A program made the position numbers and the translations under genes. A stretch of 64,000 nt of DNA from Epiperipatus broadwayi (Eukaryota > Onychophora > Udeonychophora > Euonychophora > Peripatidae): contig JAQFVV010012402.1 of NCBI GenBank assembly GCA_028023455.1, positions 10,026,292 to 10,090,291 of the forward strand, read 5' to 3'. Below are positions 1 through 13,235 of this stretch, one piece after another. The notes under the pieces were generated by a model. The model did not search any database. It was not told the DNA's origin and saw nothing but the letters and a program-made list of their open reading frames with translations. How positions within the stretch are numbered: position 1 is the first letter of the stretch; every line of letters starts with the position of its first letter.

Positions 1-171
1 TGTCTCTTCACCTTTTCTTCTAACTTCACAAAGTCCAATAATATCCCATTTAATGTAAAACAGTTCTTCTAATTCTTGCAATCTTCCTTCTCTTGAAAGT
101 GATCTGCAGTTGTAAGTACCTAAATAAAAGTCATCATCAAATGGCAGCCTGGGTCTGCAATCAGGGGATTC
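1..171 (-). pseudogene. LINE (RTE-type) apurinic endonuclease fragment, cut by the window edge
   Basis: Read on the minus strand, positions 171 down to 1 stay open and encode the N-terminal part of an exonuclease/endonuclease/phosphatase domain of the kind that opens the ORF of RTE non-LTR retrotransposons. Visible motifs are GTYNCRSLS (positions about 120-94) and, further in, WDIIGLCEVRRKGE, the metal-binding glutamate region. A stop lies at 172-174, just upstream of the first motif. In the family this domain nicks the target DNA to prime reverse transcription. The remainder lies outside the window. The copy may be dead, because the stop removes any upstream start. Family identification is by motif recognition only. 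Confidence 0.8.
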
Positions 172-807
172 TTAGTACCCTCCACCACCAACCATTGCCT
201 TGGTTGGTGACTTTACAGCCTTCTGAGAACAAGGGCCATAATTTATTTTTATCTGTCATGATTGTATATATTTATTGGAAAAATATTTATTATTTACACA
301 TATATTCATTCTGCCTTATCAGGCAACTGAAAAGAAAGACTATGGTGTTTCTTGATCTTAAACTCAGAGGTAAAAAGCCAATAAACTCACCACGCTGGCT
401 AATGCATGTTGGTGAGCAGCCCATCAATGTTCGTATACTATATGAATAATAACATCCTAATGATAAGAACATATGCAGTGGACATTTAGGAATTTGCCCT
501 ATTCGGTTCCTTTAAGGCCTTCAAGAGGAATCAAAGAGTCTCCTTTCAGTTAATAGCAAACTCCTTTCTACAGCCTAAATCTACAGTAAGGAGTCATAAA
601 ATAAAATTTAAGATGGTTAATATATTAGAATAAGTCTGAACAATTTTTTAAAAAACTTACACATCAGAAGTTCTATAGCCGGAATTCTCTATAGTTCTTT
701 GTGATATTTTTTATTTTTGTGGACTAATGTTTGAGGTTTAAGAATTTTTTTCATTTTGATTATGGATTCTTTCAAAAATAGTTCAATCAAATTCACAGAG
801 ATCTGTC
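172..807. other. AT-rich spacer, no gene seen
   Basis: Positions 172-240 are slightly GC-richer and may be the 5' leader of the LINE fragment to the left. The rest shows no coding pattern, splice context or repeat structure I can support. Confidence 0.4.
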
Positions 808-930
808 AAGCGTTGTTAGCAAACGGTTGTGGGTTCGCGTCCCAGCCGATGCTATGACATATGAAAAAAAAAAATTCAGAGATCCAGGCTAGACTTTAAT
901 ATGCAGCTGGTGGTTTTTCTCTTTTCTATT
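808..930 (+). mobile_element. tRNA-derived SINE, 5'-truncated (family 1)
   Basis: The right half of a tRNA-like head is present, with a B box GGTTCGCGTCCC at 832-843, then ATGCTATGACATATG, an A run, and a body with CCAGGCTAGAC. The same order (B box, ATGC-GACAT, A run, CCAGGCT) recurs at 42205-42360, and the head recurs intact on the minus strand at 27567-27649. This makes it a dispersed SINE rather than a tRNA gene. The A box is missing here. Confidence 0.65.
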
Positions 931-1601
931 TAAGCCATCCTAATGACAGTTCAATGCAACTTGATTAAAACAAGAATCCAGACTAATTAATTCCATGAAA
1001 AATTGACTAAATATACATTTGATCTCTTGTTTTCAATATCTTTGATAATCGTTTATTTTCAATATCTTTATAATCTCATTTTATTTTATTATATGAATTT
1101 TTAAAACAACATTATTAAACCTGATTGAATTTCAAAACAAAGTAATTATTAATTTGCTTGAATTTTCCCCTCGTTTTTGAATCTCATATCTCAAAATATG
1201 CTCAATTTTTTGCATTAATATATTTTATTTTAAATCTACTTTTTTTAAAATACAAGTTTAGTTAACAGAGTTGGTTTTCAACACATTCTATACATTTTTT
1301 TAATCTTTGATTATTAAAAGCAACAATTTTAACATAGTTTATAGAATTTATAAGTTTCACTTAAATTTAAATACTTTTAACAAACTGATTACATTATTCC
1401 ACAATATTTTGTTCCCAAATAGTAGTTCATACTTACAGTACTTAAAAAAAAAAAAAAGAAACTACTAGAGTATTATTCTGTTTTTGCTTTTTATTATTAC
1501 ATGAAAAAAAAAATCCCTAGACTGAATGAATGGCATTTTAATGAGTAAAAATAAAACTTGATTTAAGATTTTAGAAGATAAAGCCAACACACATATCCAT
1601 A

Positions 1602-2205
1602 TAATGAGCTTGCCAATAGCTCTTAACAAGCTTTTCAGAATATTGCCAACCTCAGCCTGGTTTCTGCTTCTGGTTTCCTCAGTGAGGTGCTAGGATATTC
1701 AAGCATTAGATTTAAAATACCAGGTCAAGCCCAGCTTAAGAGCTATTGACAAGCTCATTAGATAACATTTATAATACAAGCTTGTTAAATTAGGTTATGT
1801 GATATATGACTTGATTTCTTTGCAATTTATATATTTTTCTATTAAGGCTTTGGTGACTTTATATTGCTAAAGCTATTAATATATGGTGTATCTGAACTTA
1901 GTTCAGTTCTATATGGCTATTTAAGTTAGATAGCTGGATTTAAAGATATATGGATGTCTGAAAATTTCAGATTTTCTACTTAATAGCTAACCAATAAATA
2001 AAGTGCTGGGCTTGACCTGGTATTTTAACTCTAATGCTTGAATATCCTAGTACCTCACTGAGGAAGCTAGAAGCAGAAATCAGACTGGGTTGGGGATATT
2101 CTGAAAAGCTTGTTAAGAGCTATTGGAAAGCTCATTAAATAACATTTGTAATACAAGCTCATTAAATTAGGTCATGTGATATATGACTTTATTTCTTTGC
2201 AAATA
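1602..2205. mobile_element. Foldback element, CTGAnGA family copy 1
   Basis: Positions 1602-1733 and 2002-2136 are inverted copies of each other, about 130 bp with scattered mismatches. Next to each arm lies a directly repeated block (1741-1832 and 2111-2200) containing GTGATATATGACTT. Each arm contains a conserved core: CTGAGGA, 11 bases, then GAAA, followed by a CAG(G/A)CTG string. The same core occurs in the foldbacks at 54960 and 61125. No coding capacity is seen, so this would be a non-autonomous element. Mechanism and superfamily are unknown. Confidence 0.7.
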
Positions 2206-3255
2206 TAAATATTGTAATGGAATTTGAAAGGAACTCCCAATACAGATTGGTGAAGAGCACATTGAAGGGTTTTATCAATTTATGAGCCTATAGCTGATAT
2301 GCTGGTCAAGTGACTGTGACATTTTCTGCTTATCATCATTCATTAATATACTTAAACTTATCATAATTATACTAATATCACTGTAAATAGAATGTGAATA
2401 CTGTTTAAAAGATTTAAGCTCATTGAATATTTTAATTTTATTAGACTGGCCCAATCAACCAAGATCCATAAAGGCACTACTCATGACATCTTTGAGGAAT
2501 AACTGGAAACCTAAGTTCAAATCTTTATTCTTTAGATGATAACAATCCCATCAAGCACCAAGCAGTAGTTTGCAAACATGATATTGCACAATTTAACTAT
2601 TAATTTATTGAATGGAGGAAATGCAAGAATGAGAATTGAAACAAATGCTAAAGACAATACTTTATTTCAGCTATACTAACAAACATTAAATGTTTCAACA
2701 CTCTCCCTATTAAATTATCTTAACAAAATTTCTAAATTAAAACATAATATCAACAAGCATATTAATAATAATCAAATAAATTTCATAAAAAATAAATATA
2801 TAAACATTATTATTCTTAATACAAACATATAATTTCATAGCAAAAAAAAAATTAATACAAAATAGTAATATAATATAATGATAATAATTGCAATTAAATA
2901 TTAGTTCATTACTTAATATGTTACTATTCTATCACGTGATATATATTTCAAAATAGTTTAACATTTCAATTAATGCAAGAGCTTATAACAGTTTACAAAC
3001 AAAAATTCCTGTTTTTCAAAATATTTTTGGTTTTTGGCAATCCCATGGCAATTTGTCACTAGTTTATTGATTGGTTGATCTGCTTCAACTTATCAATTAA
3101 TATTTCTGTCTAGTTACTAATGGTCTCTTTTTTCTGTACAACTGTCCTTTTTTCTTTTTATTTTGTCCTTAGATTGGTCACGAAAGATAAGTTTCTTCAC
3201 ACCGATAAATAATAATGGTCAGCATTGCTAAGTTTCTTTTTTTTTTTTATCACTA
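2206..3255. other. AT-rich spacer, no gene seen
   Basis: I see only AT-rich sequence with short A and T runs. No frame or splice signal supports an exon. Confidence 0.4.
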
Positions 3256-3382
3256 TGTAGTTATAGGTGCTCTGCATGATTTGGTGCAGTAGTAGAGCTT
3301 CTGACTTGTGATCGGTAGGTTCCAGGATCGACTCTGATGTTCAAACTTCTTCTGAACTCCCGAGCAATAAAGCCGTTTACTT
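3256..3382 (+). mobile_element. tRNA-derived SINE (family 2)
   Basis: An A-box-like GGTGCAGTAGTAGAGC (3283-3298) is followed about 30 bases later by a B-box-like GGTTCCAGGATC (3318-3329) and a short tail. The spacing matches an RNA polymerase III type 2 promoter. The head differs from family 1. Only one copy is recognised in the window. Confidence 0.55.
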
Positions 3383-4490
3383 TTTTTTAATTATAAGTTA
3401 GACATCAGCATTTAATAGAATTTGGGAGGGCGCCAACATTGTCATATAAATATTTTAGCAAAGAAAATATATCTTCGATGATGATGGGGCATCAATACAT
3501 TTTCTTTTTATTCTAGGGTTGAACTTTATAACTTTCTTTTTCTTATGGTGCTACATACTAAGGAAACATGAACCATTAAGATGTCCTTTTGTAATTTTTT
3601 TACATTACTGAGAGCATTATCCCCCCCCCCCAGTACATATAAATTGTTGGATTTGACTTTACTATGGAAGATTGCAGCTAATCACCCATATTGATCACCC
3701 AAGCTTCCCTTTACTGTATAACAATCTACTTTTAAATTCTTACATTCATTCTGCTAGTCAAACATGTTGTGATCTAAATTAATTACCTCTTCCAATTTAA
3801 AACTTCATCATCACTACTGCTCAAAAAATGTGTTTCTTTTATCAAGTTGTTTACCTCCAAAATTAATTTATTTCTCTTAATTAATCAACTTTTAATTACA
3901 TTTTTTTTTCTTACTTCAGGAAAAAAAAAAAGTTTGTTTTTGAAAAAAAAAAACTATATTTAATATTAATTTAATAATTTTCATATTAATAATTTAATAA
4001 CTATTGTTTTCTTTTAACATAAGCACATTTCAGGCTATTTTATTTTCTCTTCAACATAACCATATCTTTTAAATAAAGAAAAATAAAATAGCTAAAGGAG
4101 AATCAACTGGCATGAATTCAATTTATTCCCATCTCTATCTCATCCTATACATTCTTAATATTGTCTTACCTTTAATTTGTATCTACTTATAAAGAGCTAC
4201 AATATATATAGTTAACACATCTATTACAGTAAAATAAACCAAAAAAAAATAAATAAATATCAGAGACCACATCCTTATGTAATCCCTTACAAAAATACTA
4301 TTATATTTTTCAGTATGGTTATAAAACAAAATTTTCTCATTATTTCATAAAAGTTTTTCTTAAATAATAGGCAGATATACAGAATGCACCTCACAAATTC
4401 TCTAGGTTCAGAAGACTTACTATGATCACTAGTTTTAAGCAATTTCAAATGACATTTTACATTTTTGAAAAAATAAAATAAAAAACATTA
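3383..4490. other. AT-rich spacer with an 11-C homopolymer
   Basis: Includes a run of 11 C at 3621-3631 and several A/T runs. No gene is seen. Confidence 0.4.
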
Positions 4491-5373
4491 TATTGTATTT
4501 CCCCAAAAATAAGATTAACTAAAAAATAAGTTCTAGCATGATTTTTGAGGATGCTTATAAGCCCTATTCCAAATATAAGCCGTAGACAAGATTGGCAGTC
4601 TGATAGACGGCTTTTGTTTGCCCATTGAAATATAGATGGACATATTAAATTATAAAGTAATTAATGTATAAACAATATAAATTATATGGTTCTGTATTTT
4701 TCTGCAGATCATTTTTGACAAACATAATTCTACTGTATAAACTTTTAAATATTCAAGATAAAAGAAAAAATAGTTAGATTTCTTAACATCTTTTTTTTTC
4801 TCATAAAAGATTTTATTAAAGTAATGGAAGTGAATTTAATAAAGTTTAGCTCAAGTTAAATCATCAATCTTTCTCCTAAAGAAGTTTTAAAAAAAAATAC
4901 CCAAGGATGACTATAACGAGTAATTTGGATGTTTACAATTTGCATACTTGATAATAGATAGATGGGATTGTCATATATGAATCATTGTAATTCAATATGC
5001 CATATGTTTTAATAAATTACTTAAGTGCACATTAAATAAAGAAACATTTTCTGAAATTTTATGCTTGCACTTTTTTTGTGTGTGAACAAACACTATAATC
5101 ATTTTTGTTATCACACCTGTCTCACAAGAATTCAATTAACACTTGATTTAATGGTAAACAAGATTATTCTGATGAGTACAATAAATTGTGAGGGGCTCCT
5201 GGAGTAAAAATCTTACAGCTTTCTGTAAAGAAAAGTACTTTAATATATGTACATTTTTATATTTGAATAAATGACAATTTTTGTACATAAAAAAATGACA
5301 TCCCTGAAAATAAGCCCTAGTCTTTTGGAGCAAAAATTAATATGACCTGTCTTATTTTTGGGGAAACATGATA
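4491..5373. mobile_element. TA-flanked non-autonomous DNA transposon
   Basis: The left end TTGTATTTCCCCAAAAATAA (from 4493) matches the reverse complement of the right end, which reads TCATGTTTCCCCAAAAATAA on the minus strand (to 5371). TA lies immediately outside each end. Inside the left end are AAGCCCTATTCC and ATAAGCC strings, and inside the right end ACATCCCTGAAAATAAGCCC, giving a periodic CCCNNAAAATAAG texture. The 883-bp span has no transposase frame. TA target duplication is typical of the Tc1/mariner group, but I cannot place it further. I have a general memory of similar CCCCGAAAATAAG-type repeats in several animal genomes. Confidence 0.65.
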
Positions 5374-6440
5374 TATGTTGCTTTTAATCAAATAGGCTTA
5401 TGAAAAGTTCTTGAGAATACAAATTTAATTTTATAGTTACATAACAAGTTATGTAATTGAAAAAAAATTGAGGAGATATATTTAATATTTAAATAAAATT
5501 TAAAGTTACATGTCAAAAATATGAGATTAATGATTTCATTTTTATAAAGTAATTGCTAATGTTTGGCTTATCAATTACATTAATATCTAAATATTTAAGA
5601 TTCAACTTTGAAAAAATGACTTGTTATGGATAGTATTATAAAAAAACATAACTAAGAGTCTTAGAAAGGGCATTGTAATAAATAATTTCACATCGAGAAA
5701 TTTAACATGCATAAAATGTATATATTTCTAATTGAAGAATTTTAATGTTTTTCTCTTTCATTTATTTTTTGGATAATGTATGAGTAAACCAGAAGACTTT
5801 AAGATAAAGAATGTGGTGGGTTCATTGTATTGCATAATATTCTATTTTTTATTTTTAATTATGTGTAATTTTTGTTTCATCTGTATTTGAGATATGTATA
5901 CATATACATATATATATTATAACAGTCAGGCAGATGGTCTTACTCTATTTGCCATATAGAGCACCACTAGGCTATTAGAATGTAGAAAATTTATATAGTA
6001 GGCAGATATGTATTGATAAGATACCAATTTAATAAATAAAAAAAATAAATTATCGCCAGTTTTAATCGCAACATTTATTATGCACATATGGAAAACAAAT
6101 TTGAGTATTTGATTAATTTAACATTATTTTAAATTTAATTCTGCTAGTCTTGGTCATTTGCACAGAGGGACATTCTAAGCTTAATAAAATTTAATATTTT
6201 ATAATGCTAAGCATAGAGAGATTACATAGAGTATGGAATTAAAACTTTCAAAACATTTAACCCCAGGCTAAAAGTTCACAGCTAAACCAATGCAACATGA
6301 AGACAGCATAAAAACATGCTAACAGGCATGAGTTTCTGTAGCATGATATTATTTAAACGAATGATCTTTATCCAGTACAGGAATGTGCATCTGTCTGGCG
6401 AAGAAATCATAATATAAAAATAGAAAAAACAAAATGCTCC
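5374..6440. other. AT-rich spacer, no gene seen
   Basis: Low-complexity AT sequence with a short CATATA-type simple repeat near 5895-5920. Nothing codes convincingly. Confidence 0.4.
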
Positions 6441-6660
6441 ATATGGAGGGAGAACAGTCCTCTCTGACTTATAGTCTCAATCCATAGGGCAAAAGGAGAT
6501 CAATGGCATGGGAAGTACATCCCCGTCCATGGCAACATGATGGCTACACCCCTGAGCCATGCATTCATTTGATATCGGTGCCCTGTATGCTAATGCACTT
6601 CATATTACACTGATATAAATGCCGTACATCCCTCCACCAGCCTCAATTCAACTATAAAAC
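6441..6660. other. GC-richer unassigned block
   Basis: This 220-bp block is clearly less AT-rich than its neighbours and contains two inverted CCATGGC-type strings (about 6504 and 6527) and GTACATCC twice. It ends before a run of C at about 6678. No open frame exceeds 60 codons. It could be a SINE or the tail of a transposon. I do not recognise it. Confidence 0.3.
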
Positions 6661-6984
6661 AGATAGATTGAAAATTACCCCCCCCCCAATGATCTAATCC
6701 AAACTTAACGACTCTATGCAGCCATCTACACCCAACTTTAAATTTAATAGTTTAGTTAACAAACAAAATAACAAAACTAAAAATAATAACAAAAATAAAT
6801 AAAATGAAAAATGGAAATGATTGATTAGCAAACTTAATACACAAATAAAAAGATTATTAACTGATTTAAAGTCCTATTATTGGTCAGATAAGAGTTCACT
6901 TATTAATTATATTTTTTTATGGATTAAATACCTATTGAAGAGATATATTTAAATAGTTCAATTGATAAAAGTTCATACTTCCCA

Positions 6985-7400
6985 ATCGGTCTTGATGGCT
7001 CCTCCAGATTTCATCCAGTTTATGGACTTCATTGCTGGTTATATTATTTGCTTCTAATTTTATTTGGAGACACAACTGCTACATGCCATTCTTGTGAGAA
7101 CTGTGGTCGGGGAGGCTGCCTCGGCCAATGCAAATGAAAGAAAAATAAATCTCTTGCAAAACTCCGACATCGTGGAGTCCACAATATAGCTAGTTGTAAT
7201 TCATAGATTAAGTCAAATCCCTCCGTTAAATTCAATTTTTCCATCATTTATAATTTCTGGCCTCTCTTATCATTAATTCTCTGGATCGATCGCTCCTGAT
7301 ATTCTTTGATCTTATTGGTCTTGAGAGTTTTCCTTTCTGGCCAGTGCATTTGTTGGTACTTGCATTGGTCAGACTGCTTCACAGCGGGAAACACCATAAT
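6985..7400 (-). other. GC-richer block with minus-strand coding texture, unassigned
   Basis: On the minus strand two overlapping frames are open for 40-67 codons: one from 7247 to 7044 and another around 7190-7065. Composition is less AT-rich than the surroundings, and there are more CpG dinucleotides near 7100-7180. It could be a broken retroelement ORF or a processed pseudogene, since no introns or splice sites are visible. I do not recognise the peptide and assign no function. Confidence 0.3.
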
Positions 7401-7829
7401 CTTTTTTATCTCTTATCTGATCTTTCAATCATTTAAGTGCCCCAAGGGCTAATTTGCTTTACATTCAAATATATTTTAAAAGAACAATCATTTCCATTTT
7501 AAGATGTAAACATGACTTTTAAATTGAAACTAATTAACATTTTTCTTTTCCATTATTTTTAAACAAAAATGCCAATCTTTATTTTTAGATCTTTATCTTT
7601 TTACTTTTAAGTAATTTTTCTTTAAGTTTTCCATCTGTGCAATTATATATATTCATTTAAATAACTTTATTAATTTTTCCTTTCCATATTTAATACATCA
7701 ATTTTATTTACTGTCTTTTCTCTACTTTATTGTAATTTTAAAATCATGTAACAGCATATGTATACCATTACAATATCTATACAAAATGTTTAAAACTTAT
7801 AAAAGGATTAATATTATAAATGGATTTTA

Positions 7830-7945
7830 GATATTAGTTGTGGTAGTGGAGGGGGTTGGTGGGAGTGAGACTTGAACCCAAGTAATATGGATATAGAGAT
7901 CCTGTTATATGTACATCAATGAGTGAAAATGTTAAATTCAAGTTT
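7830..7945 (-). mobile_element. Possible tRNA-derived SINE fragment
   Basis: The minus strand carries GGGTTCAAGTC (7880-7870), a good match to a tRNA B box. It is preceded by a small stem GGATCTCTATATCC at about 7902-7889. No convincing A box is seen, so this is only a 3' half at best. Confidence 0.3.
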
Positions 7946-8339
7946 TAATTTATGGTCGAGGTATTCAATTTCATACGATAAGAAAATAATCAAAATAAGG
8001 CTCGCAGCTGGTTTTTACATTAGAACATGAAATCACGTTCATTTGAGCAAACATATACATGGCTAAGGAGGAAGAAATATATAACTATATCAAACATTAT
8101 TTTCAATATTAATCCAAACCGATTATATTTGTAGTGCTGTGACAATATAAAATTTTGAAAATTCATGTCTTATTTTGTATTATACTAGAATTAATTTCTA
8201 AAAAGGAGATAAAAAACTTCTAGACAAGAGAAGACATATTAATATGTAATGCTTATGTTAATGTCATTCTTTTGTAGTTTACTAGAATTCATGGAGATAG
8301 AAATACTTCTAGTTAAGACACAAATTTGTAAACATAATT

Positions 8340-8392
8340 TACACATTAAAAAATAAGACATCCTCTGAAAATAAGCCCTACAGTTTCCAAAC
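8340..8392 (+). mobile_element. Fragment of the TA-flanked element at 4491-5373
   Basis: AAATAAGACATCCTCTGAAA followed by ATAAGCCCTA matches the inner right end of the 4491-5373 element (about 5287-5325). The rest of the element is absent. Confidence 0.5.
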
Positions 8393-11300
8393 TTCACAAT
8401 AAATGTGTAAATTAATTTTAAAAGGTCTGTGATGTTCAAGTCCTTAAATTATTGTATCATAGACACAATAATGAAAGAAATAATCAAATTGCAGTATGAA
8501 CTACATTATGTTATTAGAATATTCAATGCAAATACTTATTGGAAATTTCCAACATCTCCAATATTATTTGTTGCATGCAGATTGATGAAGAATTGGGTAA
8601 AAAAAATATTTAGGATTTATTTAATTTACAAAACAGATATTGTAATTATTACAGTGTACTGATTCACTCATATTTTAAGTAGAGAAAATAATTTTAAATT
8701 CTAATCTTAGGACTGATATAAGAATGTCTAAAGTAATCATCATGCCATCTTAACAAGAATAAAAGTTACCATTGGAATTTATAAACTAACCTGATAAAAT
8801 GTTGGTATTTCAATTATATTTGAAACTATTAACCTAAATTGAAATGCACTCTTTGCATTTATATATAGATTAAGATTATCAACAATTCAATGATTGAATA
8901 AAATTTGGTCAAATTAATATAAAACAGTTTCAGTAATTTTGTAAAGAATCGAATATGAATTCCAAGTTCCTATGACAATTATATGCATACCTTGGAACAG
9001 GAATTAAAAGTTCTTAAACTTTATAGTTAATTTATCAAGGAATATAATTTAGAACCAAAATAATAGAAGCCTTGCTAGAATTTCTAATCTATTTGAAACT
9101 AATAAGGGCAATGGCTTAATATTTCAATGGATATTAGCATCTTAATAAAACATCAGAAATATAAAATACATGTAACTGGAAAAGCACAAATGTCATTTTC
9201 TTTCATTATGCACTCATACTTTTATAAGAATACAATTAAAGTATTGGGAAAAACATGATATTGGCAATAATATGAATAGTTCAAAAATTCCTTTATGCAA
9301 CTTTTCCTGAACCATCATATCTTCCACTTGATCAGCAATTATGATTCATATTATCAGAGACTATTCTTTCTTCAGACTCAAGATGGGAAGCTCTTGAATG
9401 TGTTAGTAATCACATTACTAGCATTCCAAATACTTTTCTGGTTGTCAGTAATAAACTAAATATCAGAAAATGCCATTTTTGATTTGTCAGGATAGAAAAA
9501 TATACATTTGTTTTCCAAAAGCTGAAATATCTTATGAATGAAATTTAATAAAAATTTTTTTTTTTAAAAAAAAGAACTTTATGAAGATTGGAGATATGCC
9601 CTCAAAGCTCTTTGAAAATCCAAATGGCTACAAAGAATATTAATCCATTGGAATTTAACAATAAGTCATTGTTCAACATGTATTCTGAACTATTGCAGAG
9701 GAGATTCTATAATGATTAATTCAATAATAAATTAGGAAATGAATCGAACATAATCTATCTTGAATGATTAAAATTAGTTTTATACATTTAGGATGTATGA
9801 AAATAAAATGAGATTTGTATACTCCTGATTATATTTAAAACTACACGATTAATTTATTTAAAATCAAACTTATCAATTATAGTATTAAGAGTGTTTTCTT
9901 TTTGAATACTTGATAATATTAAAAGACAATGTAAATGGTTTGCTAACACTAATTTATCTTAGTATAAAATCATATAAAATAGGCTTTTTCTGTATAACTT
10001 CCAGTTTTAATTTGTCTAGATTTAGAATATGACCAATTATAGTATTCACGTATTCAAAATTTACCCCATTAATCCACAAATTGAATTTTAATTTGAAATT
10101 CACACTTCATAATCATACTTGTTCACATCTGATAAAAATGTCGATTTTAATTAATACATAAATCATTATGATTCTAAAAATGAGCATAATATACAATATC
10201 AAATAAAATGCAACCAACTACAAATAATATGATTCATTAATAACTCAGTACTGCATATTCCACTTAATTCCTAAAATAATATTATTATAAACTAATATTA
10301 TCATTGAAAGCAGAAAGAATAGATGACTCTAGTTTACTATATAAAAATAATAAGTTTGTTTGGTTATTTGTTAACTAGAGGGAGCTGGGCAATTCCAATT
10401 CTATTTGGCATATTCTAACTATTTAAGATATGAAACTTATCAGATAACTATTATATGCACATCCTTCTTTAGTCGCTTGAATTTACCCCATTAAAAATCT
10501 AGATAATAATTAGCAGATGCTGGCTTTTCTCTTTATTGAATGTACCTCTAGAAAATTTTTGAAATTGCTTTACTGAATTCACTAACATATTGGAAACTTT
10601 CAAAGATCTTATAAAATCAACTTAAGATGACTAAAAAATAACATGAATCTGTATATTTCTACTATATCCTAATGGACAATACTTCAAGATTAATTAAGAA
10701 GTAATTATTTATCTCCCCCTCTTCCTTTATAACAATAGGAAGATTTTTTTTTTATTTGAATGTTACCTAAATTTGTTTCTGAATCATTAATAGTTTTTCA
10801 ATTTCATTATGCTCAATAACTTTTTCTATCACATAACTAATATGCAAAGGCACCTAGGGACAGTTCCTAGATATGCCATAAAAAAAGTTTCACAATATGC
10901 TCAGGGTGATTATTGCTTGCAACTGCTCAACATAATTTATTTTTGCACCTTAACATGAGTTAACATTATACACTTTAATAAATTCTTTAAATACATAAGA
11001 ATAACCTATCCCAAATGTTTTAAATCAGTTACCGTGACCCACAGGGCTTCTATGTGCAACTGAAATATACATTTATTAATCCAAGTTTTAAAATCTTGAG
11101 ATGTACAGCATTTATCTGCCCTAGCTTCAATTAGAAACCACACTCATGATGCTTTTGTTTTATGTTAGAAAATTAAACCAATGTATGTTTGTTTCTTATA
11201 ATTTCAAGTATATTACAGCAAATTTGTGATTGTTTTAAAATATTCTGTTTTATGTCAAACTATAATTGAATTACTCATAATTGCAGAAGTGTTTTCAAAA

Positions 11301-13139
11301 TACAAGTGAAAAATATCCGATGAAAATAGTATTTTAAGACAATTAAGAAGAAAAAGATGTTGTTGCACAAAACAAATAGTTTGGTAATTTGTTTCATTTG
11401 TCATGAAAGTGAAATACTAAAAAAATTTAACATTGTTCACCATTATACCATGAACACAAATCATTTAAGAATTCTTTTATTCTCAAGACTTTAATAAGAT
11501 GTGAAAACGAATAGTAACTCATTTTACATACCCCTGTGTGATGGCTAAGCAAAGGAAAAGTTCTGGATGAGTATTTTTCTTTGTAGTAAAAATTTTTATT
11601 TTTACAACAAAACAATAAAGTTGACAGAGAACTTGAAAATTATGGATGGTATCTTTTATCTTTTCTGTGCAACATCACAGAAAAACTTGAGAGCTCAATC
11701 ATTATTTATAGGCTGAACATAAAATAATTTCACATATGGCAAATCTTTTGAAGAGTATATGGGAAATGAGTCATTCTACCTAATTAAAGTAAATTACTAA
11801 TTAATTAAAAATCTAATTAATGAGAAACTAAGCATCTAAAGAAATTCAAACCAAATACTACATAATTCCCCAATTGCTAAAAGTTAAGTTAATAATTGTA
11901 ATCATATATTTTAATAAAATATGTACAGTATTAATTATATAAAAAATAATCAACACTAAATAAAGATTTTATAAATGATTAAGCAGAGTACTTAATTTAT
12001 CTAACAAAATCTTTTGCGTTGACTATTTTTTATATAATCAAATATATTTCTATTATTAAATTTACTCCTTTATGTATCTAGGTATTTTGAACACCCTAAC
12101 CATAATAAAAGCTAAACAAGATAATGTTGACATTTCTCCAGAAAATTATATGATCATTTCAAATTATTTAGCTGTCTTCTGCAGGAATTTAAGAAATAGT
12201 AAGAATTGACTGAAATTTGTAGAAAATCCCTGGTACATAAAAACAGCAATTAATATATCACTAGCTTCATTGGAATATAATTATGCAAAGCTATTTAATT
12301 AATTCATCGGAGCTCAAAAATAATATGAAGCAGATTTTTTTTTTAAAAAAAAGGTAAAAATATATGCGAACGATTATACAAAAGTGGGCTTAAATATTGC
12401 TCGCGTTGTTTGCGTCAATCTATCTGCGAAACATCCTGAGCTAAAATGAACATGTAACAATTATAAATAATCATAAGTTTGTCTCAACATGAAAATCATA
12501 TTAATTTTTAAATGAACACTTGGACGTATCGTTCATTTTTCCATTACCATAAAATATAAAACATGTATGTGGCCCGAGAAAAGGTGAAATAGTTGTTTTA
12601 AATATGATACAAAATATACATTATACGGTACTTTCTATCTTTATTCACTTTGGGAAAATTAATTTTGCTAAACCCTCTTTGGCCACTGAAAACCATAGAA
12701 AAAAAACCCTAACTGGGGGTGGGTAATTAAAATAATCATTAGTAAAACTATATATGAATAACTATAGTCTATAATACACAGAACTTAAATTTACGGTCAA
12801 TTTACTACGTAAACACTGCAGAAGCTTCTACAATATAATAAAACATTTTAAAATTATTAATACGATTGCTTTGAAACTACATTATATATAATTAATCACA
12901 GTACAATTTTTTGGACTTATTACATACAAATTCCAACTAATCACTGCAATTCTAAGTATTACTAACCATAATACTGATTAATAAAATTCAAAAACAAATT
13001 GCCAAAGTACCCGTATAAACGACCGCAGAAATCATGAATAGGATATTATTAAATTATCACCAATAATAATGCCACTATTTATTTTAATGATGTATATATA
13101 AAAATCATTTTAATAAAACAGAAATTTCATTTTTTTGTC
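8393..13139. other. Upstream flank of the kinase exon, no gene seen
   Basis: About 4.7 kb of AT-rich sequence without recognisable coding exons. Short CpG-containing stretches appear at 12365-12430, where several CGCG/GCGA/GCGT strings cluster, and could be regulatory. That is only an inference from their rarity elsewhere. Confidence 0.4.
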
Positions 13140-13235
13140 TTTTAGATTTTACTAACATATTGTTACAAAATTAACCAATCACCATTTATTTTAGTAGCTA
13201 ATTTGTTTATATTTTTCGCGTCTAATCAGTATACC
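13140..13235 (+). promoter_or_regulatory. Putative 5' UTR/promoter-proximal region of the kinase gene
   Basis: The 33 bases before the start codon (from 13203) are in frame with it and stop-free but contain no ATG, so translation should begin at 13236. The bases around the start are ACC-ATG-G, with A at -3 and G at +4, a strong animal context. A CG pair pattern TTCGCGTC sits at 13216-13223. No clear TATA box or initiator can be fixed, so the transcription start is unknown. Confidence 0.35.

Noticed and set aside
13203-13235. N-terminal extension of the kinase frame to 13203
   Set aside because: The extended frame starts at a TTG, not ATG. The first ATG is at 13236 in a strong start context.
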